Under the pieces are notes generated by a model. It saw only the letters and a program-made list of their open reading frames with translations, made no database searches and was not told where the DNA came from. Positions 8,000 to 15,792 of a stretch of 18,142 bases of DNA are shown piece by piece; position 1 is the first letter of the stretch; every line of letters starts with the position of its first letter. The stretch comes from Caldisericaceae bacterium (GTDB lineage: Bacteria > Caldisericota > Caldisericia > Caldisericales > Caldisericaceae). The stretch covers positions 1-18,142 of the forward strand of contig JAGHAO010000025.1 in NCBI GenBank assembly GCA_021161495.1. Direction: 5' to 3'. A program made the translations under genes and the position numbers.

Positions 8000-8836
8000 A
8001 TGAAAAAATTTGCATATGCAAAAATTAACCTGACACTCGAAATATTAAGCAGAAAACCGGATGGATACCATAAAATAAAATCCGTTTTTCAAAAAATCTC
8101 CCTATCGGACATTATAGAAATCTCGAGTTCGGAAAAGCCCCGAATCGAATTTACCGGTTTCAAGCCGGCGGGAGAAACAACGATTCATAAGGCCCTGCGC
8201 TTGTTTGAACAAAAAACGGGCATCAACACATCGCTTCGTATAAGTATTAAAAAGAGAATTCCCGCAAAAAGCGGGCTTGGCGGTGGAAGTAGCGATGCTG
8301 CAATCACTCTTTTAATGCTAAACAAACTCTACGGAAATCCGCTCGGAAAAAAAGAGTTGAAAGAATTAGCACAAAAAATCGGGGCGGATGTCCCATTTTT
8401 TCTCGACGGGAAAACCGCTCTTGTGGAAGGAATAGGGGAAAGGATCCTTCCGCTGAAAACAAACCTCAAAAATTACTTCGCTCTGATCGTAGTTCCGGAC
8501 TTTGGCTATTCTACCGAAGAAGCGTATAAAATGTTTGATTTACACGGAAACCCGGGAGAAAAAGGAGCAACTGAAAAACTGATCCGATGCTTGAATAAAG
8601 ATTGCACGCAACTCGAATCTCTTTTGTATAACGATTTTGAAGAGATGCTTAAGAAAACGGATAAAAAGTTTACCGATTTTCTAAAAAAGATCACCGAATT
8701 AACGGGAAAGAGATTTTCACTAACAGGCTCGGGATCCGCAATTTTTACGGTTTACAGAAACAGAGACGCCGCCAAATCAGGGCTTAGGGTAATTTCAAAC
8801 GAAGGCTTTAAGGGATTTGTTTCGAGATTCAAGTAA
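8000..8836 (+). CDS. ispE: 4-diphosphocytidyl-2-C-methyl-D-erythritol kinase
   Basis: The 278-residue GHMP kinase phosphorylates CDP-methylerythritol with ATP, the fourth step of the MEP pathway to IPP and DMAPP. The N-terminus MKKFAYAKINLTLEI matches the family start, including the substrate-site lysine K8. The GHMP glycine-rich ATP loop PAKSGLGGGSSDAA is at 88-101. D130 in GADVPFF is the likely catalytic aspartate. The third GHMP motif LTGSGSAIF is at 241-249. The start is taken as the ATG at 8000 from this N-terminal match and from the promoter spacing. A longer in-frame reading from 7949 would begin inside the promoter, so it is rejected. No ribosome site is visible; the mRNA is probably leaderless. 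The gene is divergent from pheS and convergent with the HEPN/CBS gene, whose stop is 2 nt away. Confidence 0.95.
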   Translation: MKKFAYAKINLTLEILSRKPDGYHKIKSVFQKISLSDIIEISSSEKPRIEFTGFKPAGETTIHKALRLFEQKTGINTSLRISIKKRIPAKSGLGGGSSDAAITLLMLNKLYGNPLGKKELKELAQKIGADVPFFLDGKTALVEGIGERILPLKTNLKNYFALIVVPDFGYSTEEAYKMFDLHGNPGEKGATEKLIRCLNKDCTQLESLLYNDFEEMLKKTDKKFTDFLKKITELTGKRFSLTGSGSAIFTVYRNRDAAKSGLRVISNEGFKGFVSRFK

Positions 8837-8838
8837 TT

Positions 8839-9567
8839 TCAAATACTTTTGTTAACCCTGATTTCCATTGTTTTATATATGGCCCCTACGTCAAATAATG
8901 TGATAATTCCAAGCGGGGGAAGATTTTTATCGCCGTTTTCCGTTATAATTACGGCATCGAGTTTTTCGCCGTTTCTATGGTAAATTTCAAAGATTTCCGC
9001 AACTTTAAATATATTTGTATCTCTCGATACAAACTGACAATTCATCCTATGTTCCATATAGTTCATCGTATTCTCGATTTTTGAGTTCCTGAGGTCCACC
9101 GTTAAGTTGTCCGAGACATAACGAACAATCGTTTCGGCCGTTACCAAGAATAAAAATTTTCCGTCTTTGTATACGGGAATTTTGGAAAAATTATTCTCTC
9201 TCATAAGTCGCATTGTTTGCGATATGCTTTCTTCGGCAGTAACTGTGAGAATTTTCCTCTGAAACATCGGTATAACAAGCGGGGGAGATTTAAGTTTTTT
9301 CAAAATTTCTCTCGCTCTGAGCAAAATCGTTTCGGAAGGAATTGCAATAATTTCTCCCGTTGAACGATGAACAATCGCGTTTCGCAAATCCCCGATCTGT
9401 TTGAAGTCTTCTTCGTATTCCCTTACAATTCTATTGAACTTTGCAGATCTCTCCACCAATTCATGATAACTTACCCACTTATCTTCATGAAGGGAAACGC
9501 GCAGAAAATGATCTATCTCGTTATAAGCGGAAATAAACTCTTCCGCACGATTCCCTTCCCACATCAT
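8839..9567 (-). CDS. CBS-domain protein with N-terminal HEPN-like helical domain
   Basis: The 242-residue protein has two parts. Residues about 1-95 are helical and contain R62-N-A-I-V-H67, an R-N-x3-H match to the Rx4-6H motif of HEPN domains, which often act as RNases or in nucleotide-linked regulation. Residues about 97-232 are a pair of CBS domains (TVTAEESISQTMRLMREN and FSKIPVYKDGKFLFLVTAET in the first; FVSRDTNIFKVAEIF and PPLGIITLFDVG in the second). CBS pairs usually bind adenine nucleotides. It is the last gene of the glgC operon. Its ATG at 9567 overlaps the stop of the HD gene as ATGA; a second ATG lies at 9564. A role as a cytosolic energy-state sensor is inference. The CBS call is strong; the HEPN call rests on the motif and helical look only. 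Confidence 0.78.
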   Translation of the reverse strand: MMWEGNRAEEFISAYNEIDHFLRVSLHEDKWVSYHELVERSAKFNRIVREYEEDFKQIGDLRNAIVHRSTGEIIAIPSETILLRAREILKKLKSPPLVIPMFQRKILTVTAEESISQTMRLMRENNFSKIPVYKDGKFLFLVTAETIVRYVSDNLTVDLRNSKIENTMNYMEHRMNCQFVSRDTNIFKVAEIFEIYHRNGEKLDAVIITENGDKNLPPLGIITLFDVGAIYKTMEIRVNKSI

Positions 9568-10118
9568 AATCCGAGTTCGTCGGCAATATCCTGCATTGCC
9601 TTTAATGCAATTTCAAAAAACTCATTCAAAGGAATTCCCAATTCTGTTTCGCAAGTCCTCATCTGTTCCCTGCTCGCACCTGCCGCAAAACTTTTATCTT
9701 TGAATTTCTTTTTAAGCGATTTAACCTTAACAGTGGAAAGTTTTTTATCGGGCATTACAAGAGCAACAGCAGTGATAAACCCCGTAAGCGGATCGACTGC
9801 AAAAAGCGCTTTGTCAAGTAAACTTTTTCTCGGCAAACCGTGAATCTCGTTGTGCACCTTCACAGCATATACGACATCATTGGGAAGTCCCATGGCAGAA
9901 AGCCACTCCGCACCTATTATACTGTGTTTTTCCGGATCCTCTTTCGTAACTTCATAGTCAATATCATGCAGCAAACCTGTAATCCCCCATTTTTCTTCGT
10001 CTTCGCTCAACCTACGCGCAACCGCCCTCATTACCGCTTCCGTTGCAAGCATATGTTTTATCAAGTGATCGTCATGCACCCGTTTTTTTAACTCCTCGAA
10101 AAGTTCGTCTCTATTCAT
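9564..10118 (-). CDS. HD-domain metal-dependent phosphohydrolase
   Basis: The 184-residue protein of the HD superfamily has candidate ligands H22 (in LIKHMLATEAVM), H51-D52 (in GLLHDIDYE) and D109 (in FAVDPLTG), with further histidines at H65 and H89. This is the compact HDIG-like form found in small hydrolases acting on nucleotides or other phosphomonoesters and diesters. The substrate cannot be read from the sequence. The start ATG at 10118 has GGAGG (10125-10129) six bases upstream, inside the 3' end of the AOR gene, and overlaps that gene by 8 nt. The stop overlaps the next gene by ATGA. The pairing with a CBS protein hints at a nucleotide-related role, but this is inference. Confidence 0.85.
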   Translation of the reverse strand: MNRDELFEELKKRVHDDHLIKHMLATEAVMRAVARRLSEDEEKWGITGLLHDIDYEVTKEDPEKHSIIGAEWLSAMGLPNDVVYAVKVHNEIHGLPRKSLLDKALFAVDPLTGFITAVALVMPDKKLSTVKVKSLKKKFKDKSFAAGASREQMRTCETELGIPLNEFFEIALKAMQDIADELGL

Positions 10119-11877
10119 CTTCCGCCTCCCTAATAATTTCTCTGATTTTAGAAGTATAATCGCTTATCATTTTTCTTACAACACCTTTGTCCATTTTGCC
10201 CCGACCGGTTTGAACACGATAAAGTTTTTCCGGAAATTCTAATTTATCAAGATCGAAGCCGTTATCAATCTTTATTTTATATTTCAATGCATGGATCCTT
10301 CTCGAAAGATTTTTTAATTGCTCCGACTTCCTATGGATACCTACGGAATCCAGCGCTTCCAAAACAAGATCTTCCGTATAAATTTTGCGGGCAAACAGGC
10401 AAATCGTCAAAGAATTCAGTATAAAACGCCATTCCTCTTCTTTTATGAGAAGGTCCACCTCCGCGGAGGGGTCTTCGCTCATCTCTCCTTTGATTATTTT
10501 TTCATCCAGAGAGTATCCAGCACTATCCAGATGCGAGTGCCGCACCCCCATAAGGAAGCCGAGAAAAGCATCTCTCCCTGTTATATACCCGGGTGAGCCG
10601 TTCTTTCCGAAATTGATTGCAAACTCCTTTCCTCCGTATTTCTCCGCGCAAAATGCGGAACCGTTGTTTAGATCTCCGTAAAATTCGTTTTTCATATTCC
10701 ACATATTGTAAAGGACTTTCTCATAGGTTTCAAAATCTCCGAAATTCAAAACAAGCCCGTCCGTTTCCTTAACCCCTATAATGCCTCTCTCAAAGGCTTC
10801 CGTTGCCCAAGATAGCGTAACGCCTGTTTCCATTACGCCCCAGCCTGCGCGTTCCACGATATAGAGAAGTTTTAACAGTGCTTCGGGAGTACTAATGCTC
10901 AAATTGGTTCCCATCGCATAGATCGGTTCATAATCATACGGAATTTTAAAACTTTTATAGTGGATATTGTCTTCGAACGGCTCTCTCAATACTCCGAGAT
11001 GTATGCAACCAACCGGGCAATTTGCACAAGCAATCTGCTGCGCGAGATAATTCTCTGACATATTCTCTCCGGAAAGTGCTTCCGCGTTTTCAAAAAATCC
11101 CTGAGAAAAGTTTCTCGTAGGCAAAGAGTTTATTTTATTTAACGGCAAAACATTTTGAGGTGTTCCGAGATTATGATATTTCTTCATTGCGGGAGATTTT
11201 ACGGCATCCCAAAATATTTTGTTGTAAATTTTGTTAAACTTGGCAAAATTCTCGGTTTTATGCCGTTTGCTTCCCGAAATCACAACCGCTTTCAAATTTT
11301 TGCTCCCGAAAACGGCACCAAGCCCGAGCCTCCCGAAATGCCTCCCCGTATCAACGGAAACATTTGCCATTAAAGACTTATGCTCTCCTGCGGGGCCTAT
11401 CCTTATTATACTTCTCTTTCCCACGCCTTCCGCCCTTGAATGCAAGATACGTTCCGTGGCAAGAGCGGACTGTCCCCAAATCGAATACGCCCTGTGAAAT
11501 TCAACTTCTTCGTCTTTTATCACAATAAACACCGGGTAGGGCGACTTACCGGCAATTACAATCGCGGAAAGCCCTGCATCATACATAGACATAAAAAGCC
11601 TTCCGCCTGCATGGGATTCGCCGAGATTCCCCGTAAGAGGAGACTTAAACATCGCAATTGTTTTTGTTGCAATCGGATATATCCCGTTCAGGGGGCCAAT
11701 CGCAAGAATAATCGGTGATTCCGGAGACAGAGGGTCAATATTCTTGATATTCATATCATATAATAATTTTGTTGCAACTCCCGTTCCCCCGAGATACTTG
11801 CCAAAAAGTTTCGGATCTTCGTAAACTTCGCTCTTAAACGAAGAAAGATCTATTCGCATAATTTTATTATTCGTCAT
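10111..11877 (-). CDS. Aldehyde:ferredoxin oxidoreductase (AOR) family tungstopterin enzyme
   Basis: The 588-residue protein has AOR N-terminal features (GKYLGGTGVATKLLYD at 27-41, IDPLSPESPIILAIGPLNG at 47-65, FKSPLTG at 77-83, RIGPAGEH at 159-166) and GLGAVFGSKNLKAVV at 185-199. The family binds a bis-pterin tungsten or molybdenum cofactor and one [4Fe-4S] cluster, usually oxidising aldehydes to acids with ferredoxin as acceptor. Cluster ligands are C284, C287, C291 and C493. The two pterin-binding motifs DxxGLD and DxxGLC look degenerate (E342-R-A-G-W-G347 and N488-S-L-T-I-C493), suggesting a divergent subfamily with unknown substrate. The start is the ATG at 11877 with GGAGGT five bases upstream. 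It overlaps the ferredoxin gene by 11 nt; that ferredoxin is its likely electron partner. A longer reading to 11985 is only the ferredoxin gene read in another frame. Confidence 0.9.
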   Translation of the reverse strand: MTNNKIMRIDLSSFKSEVYEDPKLFGKYLGGTGVATKLLYDMNIKNIDPLSPESPIILAIGPLNGIYPIATKTIAMFKSPLTGNLGESHAGGRLFMSMYDAGLSAIVIAGKSPYPVFIVIKDEEVEFHRAYSIWGQSALATERILHSRAEGVGKRSIIRIGPAGEHKSLMANVSVDTGRHFGRLGLGAVFGSKNLKAVVISGSKRHKTENFAKFNKIYNKIFWDAVKSPAMKKYHNLGTPQNVLPLNKINSLPTRNFSQGFFENAEALSGENMSENYLAQQIACANCPVGCIHLGVLREPFEDNIHYKSFKIPYDYEPIYAMGTNLSISTPEALLKLLYIVERAGWGVMETGVTLSWATEAFERGIIGVKETDGLVLNFGDFETYEKVLYNMWNMKNEFYGDLNNGSAFCAEKYGGKEFAINFGKNGSPGYITGRDAFLGFLMGVRHSHLDSAGYSLDEKIIKGEMSEDPSAEVDLLIKEEEWRFILNSLTICLFARKIYTEDLVLEALDSVGIHRKSEQLKNLSRRIHALKYKIKIDNGFDLDKLEFPEKLYRVQTGRGKMDKGVVRKMISDYTSKIREIIREAEDE

Positions 11878-12283
11878 CTTCCACCTCCACAAGGGCAAGC
11901 ACGCCGTTCGGGCAATATTCCGCACAGATGCCGCACTGATGGCACACAAGGGGCTCTCTTGCAATCGGATCCCACTGCATCGCATTCAGAGTGCAAGCTT
12001 CTACACATTTGTAGCAATGAATGCATTTTTCCTCATGAAAAATTACTCCTCCGTCCTTCCTTACGGTAAGAGCCTCGGTAGGACAAGCGGCAGCACAATC
12101 AGGATGGGCGCAGCCCGTGCAGATTCTTATGGAAAACGCACCTTCAACCCCGGGATAATTTTTAACCCGCATCGCCGATAGTTTCGTGGTGGCTATATGG
12201 AAGTACGTTCTGGAACAGGCATACATACAGGAGTAACACCCCGTGCACTGCGCCCTGTTTACCACCCTCATCACTTTTCTCAT
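11867..12283 (-). CDS. Four-cluster [4Fe-4S] ferredoxin-type electron-transfer subunit
   Basis: The 138-residue protein has sixteen cysteines in four groups: C13/16/19/23, C55/58/63/67, C87/90/93/97 and C114/117/120/124. This is the DmsB/HycB-like polyferredoxin pattern, predicted to carry four [4Fe-4S] clusters. No signal peptide is seen, so it should be cytosolic. It directly precedes the AOR gene and overlaps it by 11 nt, so it is probably the AOR electron-transfer subunit, taking electrons to ferredoxin or another carrier. The start ATG at 12283 follows AGGAGG at a spacing of about 5 and overlaps the GH57 stop as ATGA. A second in-frame ATG at 12271 has no such site. Confidence 0.92.
   Translation of the reverse strand: MRKVMRVVNRAQCTGCYSCMYACSRTYFHIATTKLSAMRVKNYPGVEGAFSIRICTGCAHPDCAAACPTEALTVRKDGGVIFHEEKCIHCYKCVEACTLNAMQWDPIAREPLVCHQCGICAEYCPNGVLALVEVEDDE
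11883..11888 (-). promoter_or_regulatory. Ribosome binding site of the AOR gene
   Basis: GGAGGT on the minus strand lies five bases before the ATG at 11877, inside the 3' end of the ferredoxin gene. It decides the AOR start against the upstream in-frame ATG at 11985, which would lie deep inside the ferredoxin gene. Confidence 0.8.
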
Positions 12284-13869
12284 CTTTTCCTCCTGTAAAT
12301 TTTGTAATCTATTTTCGGAAATATGCTGTCTTTTGTTTCGAGGTATTCCAAAAAAGTTTCGTCAAAATTTTTGCTTTCGAGCATCTCATACAACTTGTAA
12401 AAAGCCGATATGTGAAATTTCTCCGCAGACGTGGCATATTTCACCGCAGTTCCCATAGTGATAAGGAACGCCCAATCGCTGCTCTGCGCAAGCATAAGTT
12501 CCCTTGCCATCTGATTCAATATACGCCTTTCTATATCGGACGGGGATTTAAACTTTTCGGGGAGCTCGATCATTATCTTTCCCATAATATAGAGTTCGGG
12601 GTAGATCCAATCATTTTTTTCGTTAAGCCACACCTTAAAGTACCCTCCGTCGCCCCATGTAGAGGGTGCAGGTTGAGAAAGTTGGTTAACCGGATACCTT
12701 TTAAGGTAGTCTGTGGGTGTTGCCATCTCGAGCAAGTCGGAATAACGGTATATCTTCCTAAACAGGTGTTCTAAAAAATCAGGGCCCTCAAACCACCAAT
12801 GTCCGAAAAGTTCGGTATCAAACGGAGCAACGATAACGGGTTCCCTATCCATTACGGAAAGCAAGTACTCCGCTTCTCTTTCCCTGTTAAACATAAAATT
12901 TCCTGCGTGAATCTCCGCGACTTCTTTGGCTTTTTTTCTATCATAAAGTTCTTTCTTATCGAGAGGAACTTTTCCTGTAATTTTATGCATTTTAATTCCG
13001 GAGTCAAACCTGAACCCTCCCGGATGCAAAAATTCTTTCACTTCTCTATCACTTAAATCATACCCTAAGTCCCTGTAAAACTCCCTGTAATTAAAATCAC
13101 CCGGATAACCTTCCGCTGCACTCCATACTTGTTTTGACGCTTCCGGGTCCCGTGCAAAAAACGCCACTCCGTTTTCGCTTACAAGGGGAGCATGAACACC
13201 GTAAACAGGAGAAGGATCTGCAAATAACAAACCATGGCTGTCGAGAAAGGTAAATTCTATGCCGTTATCTGATAAAATCTTATCTATCCCGGGCGTGTAC
13301 GCACATTCTCCCAACCATATGCCGTTCGGCTTTTTTCCAAACATACGCAGGTACTCGCTCACACCTGTTTCGATCTGTGCATTTCTGCATTCTTCGTGAA
13401 GTTCAAGCGGAAGTATCTCGTGAGTGGCACTGCACGTAATTATTTCAATAAAACCCAAATCCTGAAGTTTTTTAAACCCGGATAAAATATTCCCGTTCAA
13501 TTTTAAGAACGTCTCCTTTAAAAGCAAAAAACGGCTCCGGTAGAACTCCAAGATTTTCTTTTTTGTCGGGTCCTTTTCTTCGGCATATTTTTTTTCGGAC
13601 AAGGCAATTCTTTTTTGCAGATACCTCTCAAACCGAAAATTGAGAAGTTCGTCGGACAGCATATTGGCAAGCGGCGGCGTAATTGACATTGTTACTCTAA
13701 ATTTAACACCCTCGCCTCTCAATTTATTAAAAACAATATACAGGGGGAGGTAGGTTTCGGTTATAGCCTCGTAAAGCCAGTTTTCTTCCAGAAAAAACTC
13801 TTCTTCCGGATGCTTTACGAAAGGAAGATGGGAATGCAGAACAATTAAAAGATAGGCCTTTCTTTTCAT
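12280..13869 (-). CDS. GH57 family 1,4-alpha-glucan branching enzyme
   Basis: The 529-residue glycoside hydrolase family 57 protein has the length of GH57 branching enzymes, which cut alpha-1,4 chains and rejoin them as alpha-1,6 branches in glycogen. Family motifs are HSHLPF (12-17), GIWLGECAY (183-191) with probable nucleophile E188, and PFDTELFGHWWFEG (349-362) with probable acid/base D351. STWGDGGYFKVWLN (403-416) follows, then a C-terminal helical domain. The block around QVWSAAEGYPGDFNYREFYRD (247-267) is typical of the branching-enzyme subgroup, as opposed to amylases. No signal peptide is seen, fitting an intracellular role. The start ATG at 13869 directly abuts the stop of the DUF4912 gene. 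Its place after glgC supports glycogen synthesis; amylase activity remains a lesser alternative. Confidence 0.9.
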   Translation of the reverse strand: MKRKAYLLIVLHSHLPFVKHPEEEFFLEENWLYEAITETYLPLYIVFNKLRGEGVKFRVTMSITPPLANMLSDELLNFRFERYLQKRIALSEKKYAEEKDPTKKKILEFYRSRFLLLKETFLKLNGNILSGFKKLQDLGFIEIITCSATHEILPLELHEECRNAQIETGVSEYLRMFGKKPNGIWLGECAYTPGIDKILSDNGIEFTFLDSHGLLFADPSPVYGVHAPLVSENGVAFFARDPEASKQVWSAAEGYPGDFNYREFYRDLGYDLSDREVKEFLHPGGFRFDSGIKMHKITGKVPLDKKELYDRKKAKEVAEIHAGNFMFNREREAEYLLSVMDREPVIVAPFDTELFGHWWFEGPDFLEHLFRKIYRYSDLLEMATPTDYLKRYPVNQLSQPAPSTWGDGGYFKVWLNEKNDWIYPELYIMGKIMIELPEKFKSPSDIERRILNQMARELMLAQSSDWAFLITMGTAVKYATSAEKFHISAFYKLYEMLESKNFDETFLEYLETKDSIFPKIDYKIYRRKR

Positions 13870-14481
13870 TTACCGTTCCTTCGGAATTTTAATGTATTTA
13901 ACGGATTTTGCCTCTTTCTCCGTATTTTTCTTTTTTTCTTCAAGTTTTTCCATATTCTTCGGAACAGTTTTTTTCGACACTCGCCTTTTCTTTCTTACGC
14001 TCACCCACTTAACAGTTTTATTATCCGATGCCTTGCTAACGGGGACAAGCACCTCCGGTGATTCCGCAATCTTCTTAAACTCCCCGTTTTTCATTACTCC
14101 CACTACGGCATTCACCTTTTTGCCTTCTTCGACTTTCATATAGCCGTTTCCCTTGTTTGACATAACAGGTATCTCAATGACGTTTTTCTTATCCTCATTT
14201 ATCCGTAAAACAACCTCTTTACCCGATTTCTTTGTTTCCCAGTGAACAAAAACGGTTCCCGGCTCTTTCGGAAGGAGCTGGACAAAATCTTCATTATGTT
14301 TTTTAGGGGGTTTCTTACTTTTTAACTCTTCTTCGAATTTTTTCATTTTTTCGATCGGGATTTTCTTTTTCTCTATTTCTTTAATAAGAGTTTTAATGTC
14401 CATTTTGCTTCTTCCTTTTATTCCGTAAATCCTGGCAATTCTCAAAAGTTCTTTTTTTGTCATCTTTTCATATTTTTTCAT
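13870..14481 (-). CDS. DUF4912-type protein with N-terminal Rho-N/SAP-like helical motif
   Basis: The 203-residue lysine-rich protein has three parts. Residues about 5-35 (MTKKELLRIARIYGIKGRSK region) resemble the small helical Rho-N or SAP-like motif. Residues about 64-150 look like a DUF4912 domain, with DFVQLLPKEPGTVFVHWE at 65-82 in the typical place. A strongly basic, probably disordered tail covers 160-203. Proteins of this type commonly sit beside GH57 branching enzymes. The function is unknown; the aromatic and tryptophan-containing core could bind glucan, but that is inference. The start ATG at 14481 is preceded by AGAAAGAGGTGA, a strong ribosome site lying in the end of glgC, with 3 nt between the genes. 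Confidence 0.75.
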   Translation of the reverse strand: MKKYEKMTKKELLRIARIYGIKGRSKMDIKTLIKEIEKKKIPIEKMKKFEEELKSKKPPKKHNEDFVQLLPKEPGTVFVHWETKKSGKEVVLRINEDKKNVIEIPVMSNKGNGYMKVEEGKKVNAVVGVMKNGEFKKIAESPEVLVPVSKASDNKTVKWVSVRKKRRVSKKTVPKNMEKLEEKKKNTEKEAKSVKYIKIPKER

Positions 14482-14484
14482 AAA

Positions 14485-15732
14485 TCACCTCTTTCTAAAC
14501 CTATATCCTCTCGGTATAACCACTATTCCGAGAGGAGAAATATGAAATCGTTTCCGGTCTTTCTCCAAATCAAATCCTATAACTTCATTATCGGGAACAT
14601 TAACAAATTTGTCTATTATTGTATTTTTAATTTTAACATTCTTTCCTATGATACAATCGTTAAATATGATAGAGTCAGAAATATCGGAGCCTTCGTTAAT
14701 GCGCACGTTGGGAAATATAACGGAATGGTTAACATTTGCCCCTATAACAATGGATCCGTCTCCTATCAGGGAATCTTTCGCATTACCGGAAATCTCTTCG
14801 CCATTATGCCGCACGGAAGCAAATTTCACCGGAGGGAATTGCCTCGCATGCGTAAAAATAGGCCATTCTTTGTTATAAAGATTCAGTTTCGGAATGGGAG
14901 AAAGTAAATCCATATTCGCTTCGTAAAAAGAATCTATTGTGCCGACATCCTGCCAGTATCTTTCTTTCCCGTCTTTGTCCGTAAACCTGTACGCATAAAC
15001 CGGGTAGGAGTGGCTTATCGCATAAGGAATAATGTCTTTCCCGAAATCGTGGGATGAAGTCGAAATCTCGGCATCGTGCACCAAAAGTTTTTTTAATATC
15101 TCCGCATTAAACACATAAATGCCCATAGAGGCAAGAGAATATCCGGGTTTATCCGGAATTTCGGGAGGATCTTTCGGTTTTTCCTTAAACGCAATTATCT
15201 TGTTATCGGGATCAATATGCGTTACTCCGAATGCAGATGCCTTGGATTTAGGCACAACAATTGCGCCGACAGTGATGTCCGCTTTTACGGAGATATGGTA
15301 GCTTAACATTTCTCTGTAATCCATCTGATAGATGTGGTCCCCGGAAAGAACGATTACAAATTTCGCCTTTTCTCTGTCTACAAAGTATAAATTTTGGAAA
15401 ACGGCATCGGCAGTACCCGTATACCATCTTTCGCCAAAACGCTGCTGCGGAGGAATATCCATTATGTACTCGCCGAACATACTGCTTAAAAAGTTCCATC
15501 CTACGGCAAGATGCCTGCTCAACGACGCGGATTTATACTGAGTGGCAACAAGAATTTTTCTAAACCCCGAATTTACACAATTGCTCAGCGTAAAATCTAT
15601 TATTCTATACTTTCCTCCGAAAGGAACCGCAGGTTTTGCCCTTTCTTCCGTCAAAGGATAGAGTCTTTGCCCTTTTCCTCCCGCAAGTAAAAAAACCAAA
15701 GTTTTTTTAACGTCTCGCTCGCTACATTTCAT
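14485..15732 (-). CDS. glgC: Glucose-1-phosphate adenylyltransferase (ADP-glucose pyrophosphorylase)
   Basis: The 415-residue enzyme makes ADP-glucose from glucose-1-phosphate and ATP, the committed step of bacterial glycogen synthesis. The nucleotidyltransferase fingerprint is VFLLAGGKGQRLYPLTEERA (13-32), followed by KPAVPFGGKYRIIDFTLSNC (33-52). Further GlgC features are the VLSGDHIYQMDY metal-binding region, FKEKP, and ERYWQDVGTIDSFYEANMDL. The C-terminal left-handed beta-helix shows hexapeptide-like runs (SLIGDGSIVIGANV, SVIFPNVRI). The length is normal and enzymes of this type are often allosteric. The start ATG at 15732 has AAGGAGG (15738-15744) five bases upstream. It is the first gene of the seven-gene operon. 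No glycogen synthase (glgA) is in the window. Confidence 0.96.
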   Translation of the reverse strand: MKCSERDVKKTLVFLLAGGKGQRLYPLTEERAKPAVPFGGKYRIIDFTLSNCVNSGFRKILVATQYKSASLSRHLAVGWNFLSSMFGEYIMDIPPQQRFGERWYTGTADAVFQNLYFVDREKAKFVIVLSGDHIYQMDYREMLSYHISVKADITVGAIVVPKSKASAFGVTHIDPDNKIIAFKEKPKDPPEIPDKPGYSLASMGIYVFNAEILKKLLVHDAEISTSSHDFGKDIIPYAISHSYPVYAYRFTDKDGKERYWQDVGTIDSFYEANMDLLSPIPKLNLYNKEWPIFTHARQFPPVKFASVRHNGEEISGNAKDSLIGDGSIVIGANVNHSVIFPNVRINEGSDISDSIIFNDCIIGKNVKIKNTIIDKFVNVPDNEVIGFDLEKDRKRFHISPLGIVVIPRGYRFRKR

Positions 15733-15749
15733 TTTTTCCTCCTTAGTTC

Positions 15750-15778
15750 ATTATATGAGGAATAAGCGCAAATATAAA
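15750..15778 (-). promoter_or_regulatory. Probable promoter of the glgC operon
   Basis: On the minus strand the -10 is a perfect TATAAT (15750-15755). The best -35 is TTTATA (15773-15778, four of six matches) at 17 bp spacing. Transcription should begin near 15743, right at the AAGGAGG of glgC, giving a leader of only about 11 nt. No riboswitch or attenuator can fit. Confidence 0.6.
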
Positions 15779-15792
15779 ATATAAATTCCCTA

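Noticed and set aside
8831..8848. Inverted repeat AAGTA/TACTT at the convergent ispE and HEPN/CBS gene ends as a two-way terminator
   Set aside because: The stem is only five A/T-rich pairs with an 8-nt loop and weak T-tracts; too weak to call.
11878..11985. N-terminal extension of the AOR gene up to an ATG at 11985
   Set aside because: This part lies wholly inside the ferredoxin gene in another frame, does not resemble AOR, and the ATG at 11877 has an ideal ribosome site and the family-like N-terminus.
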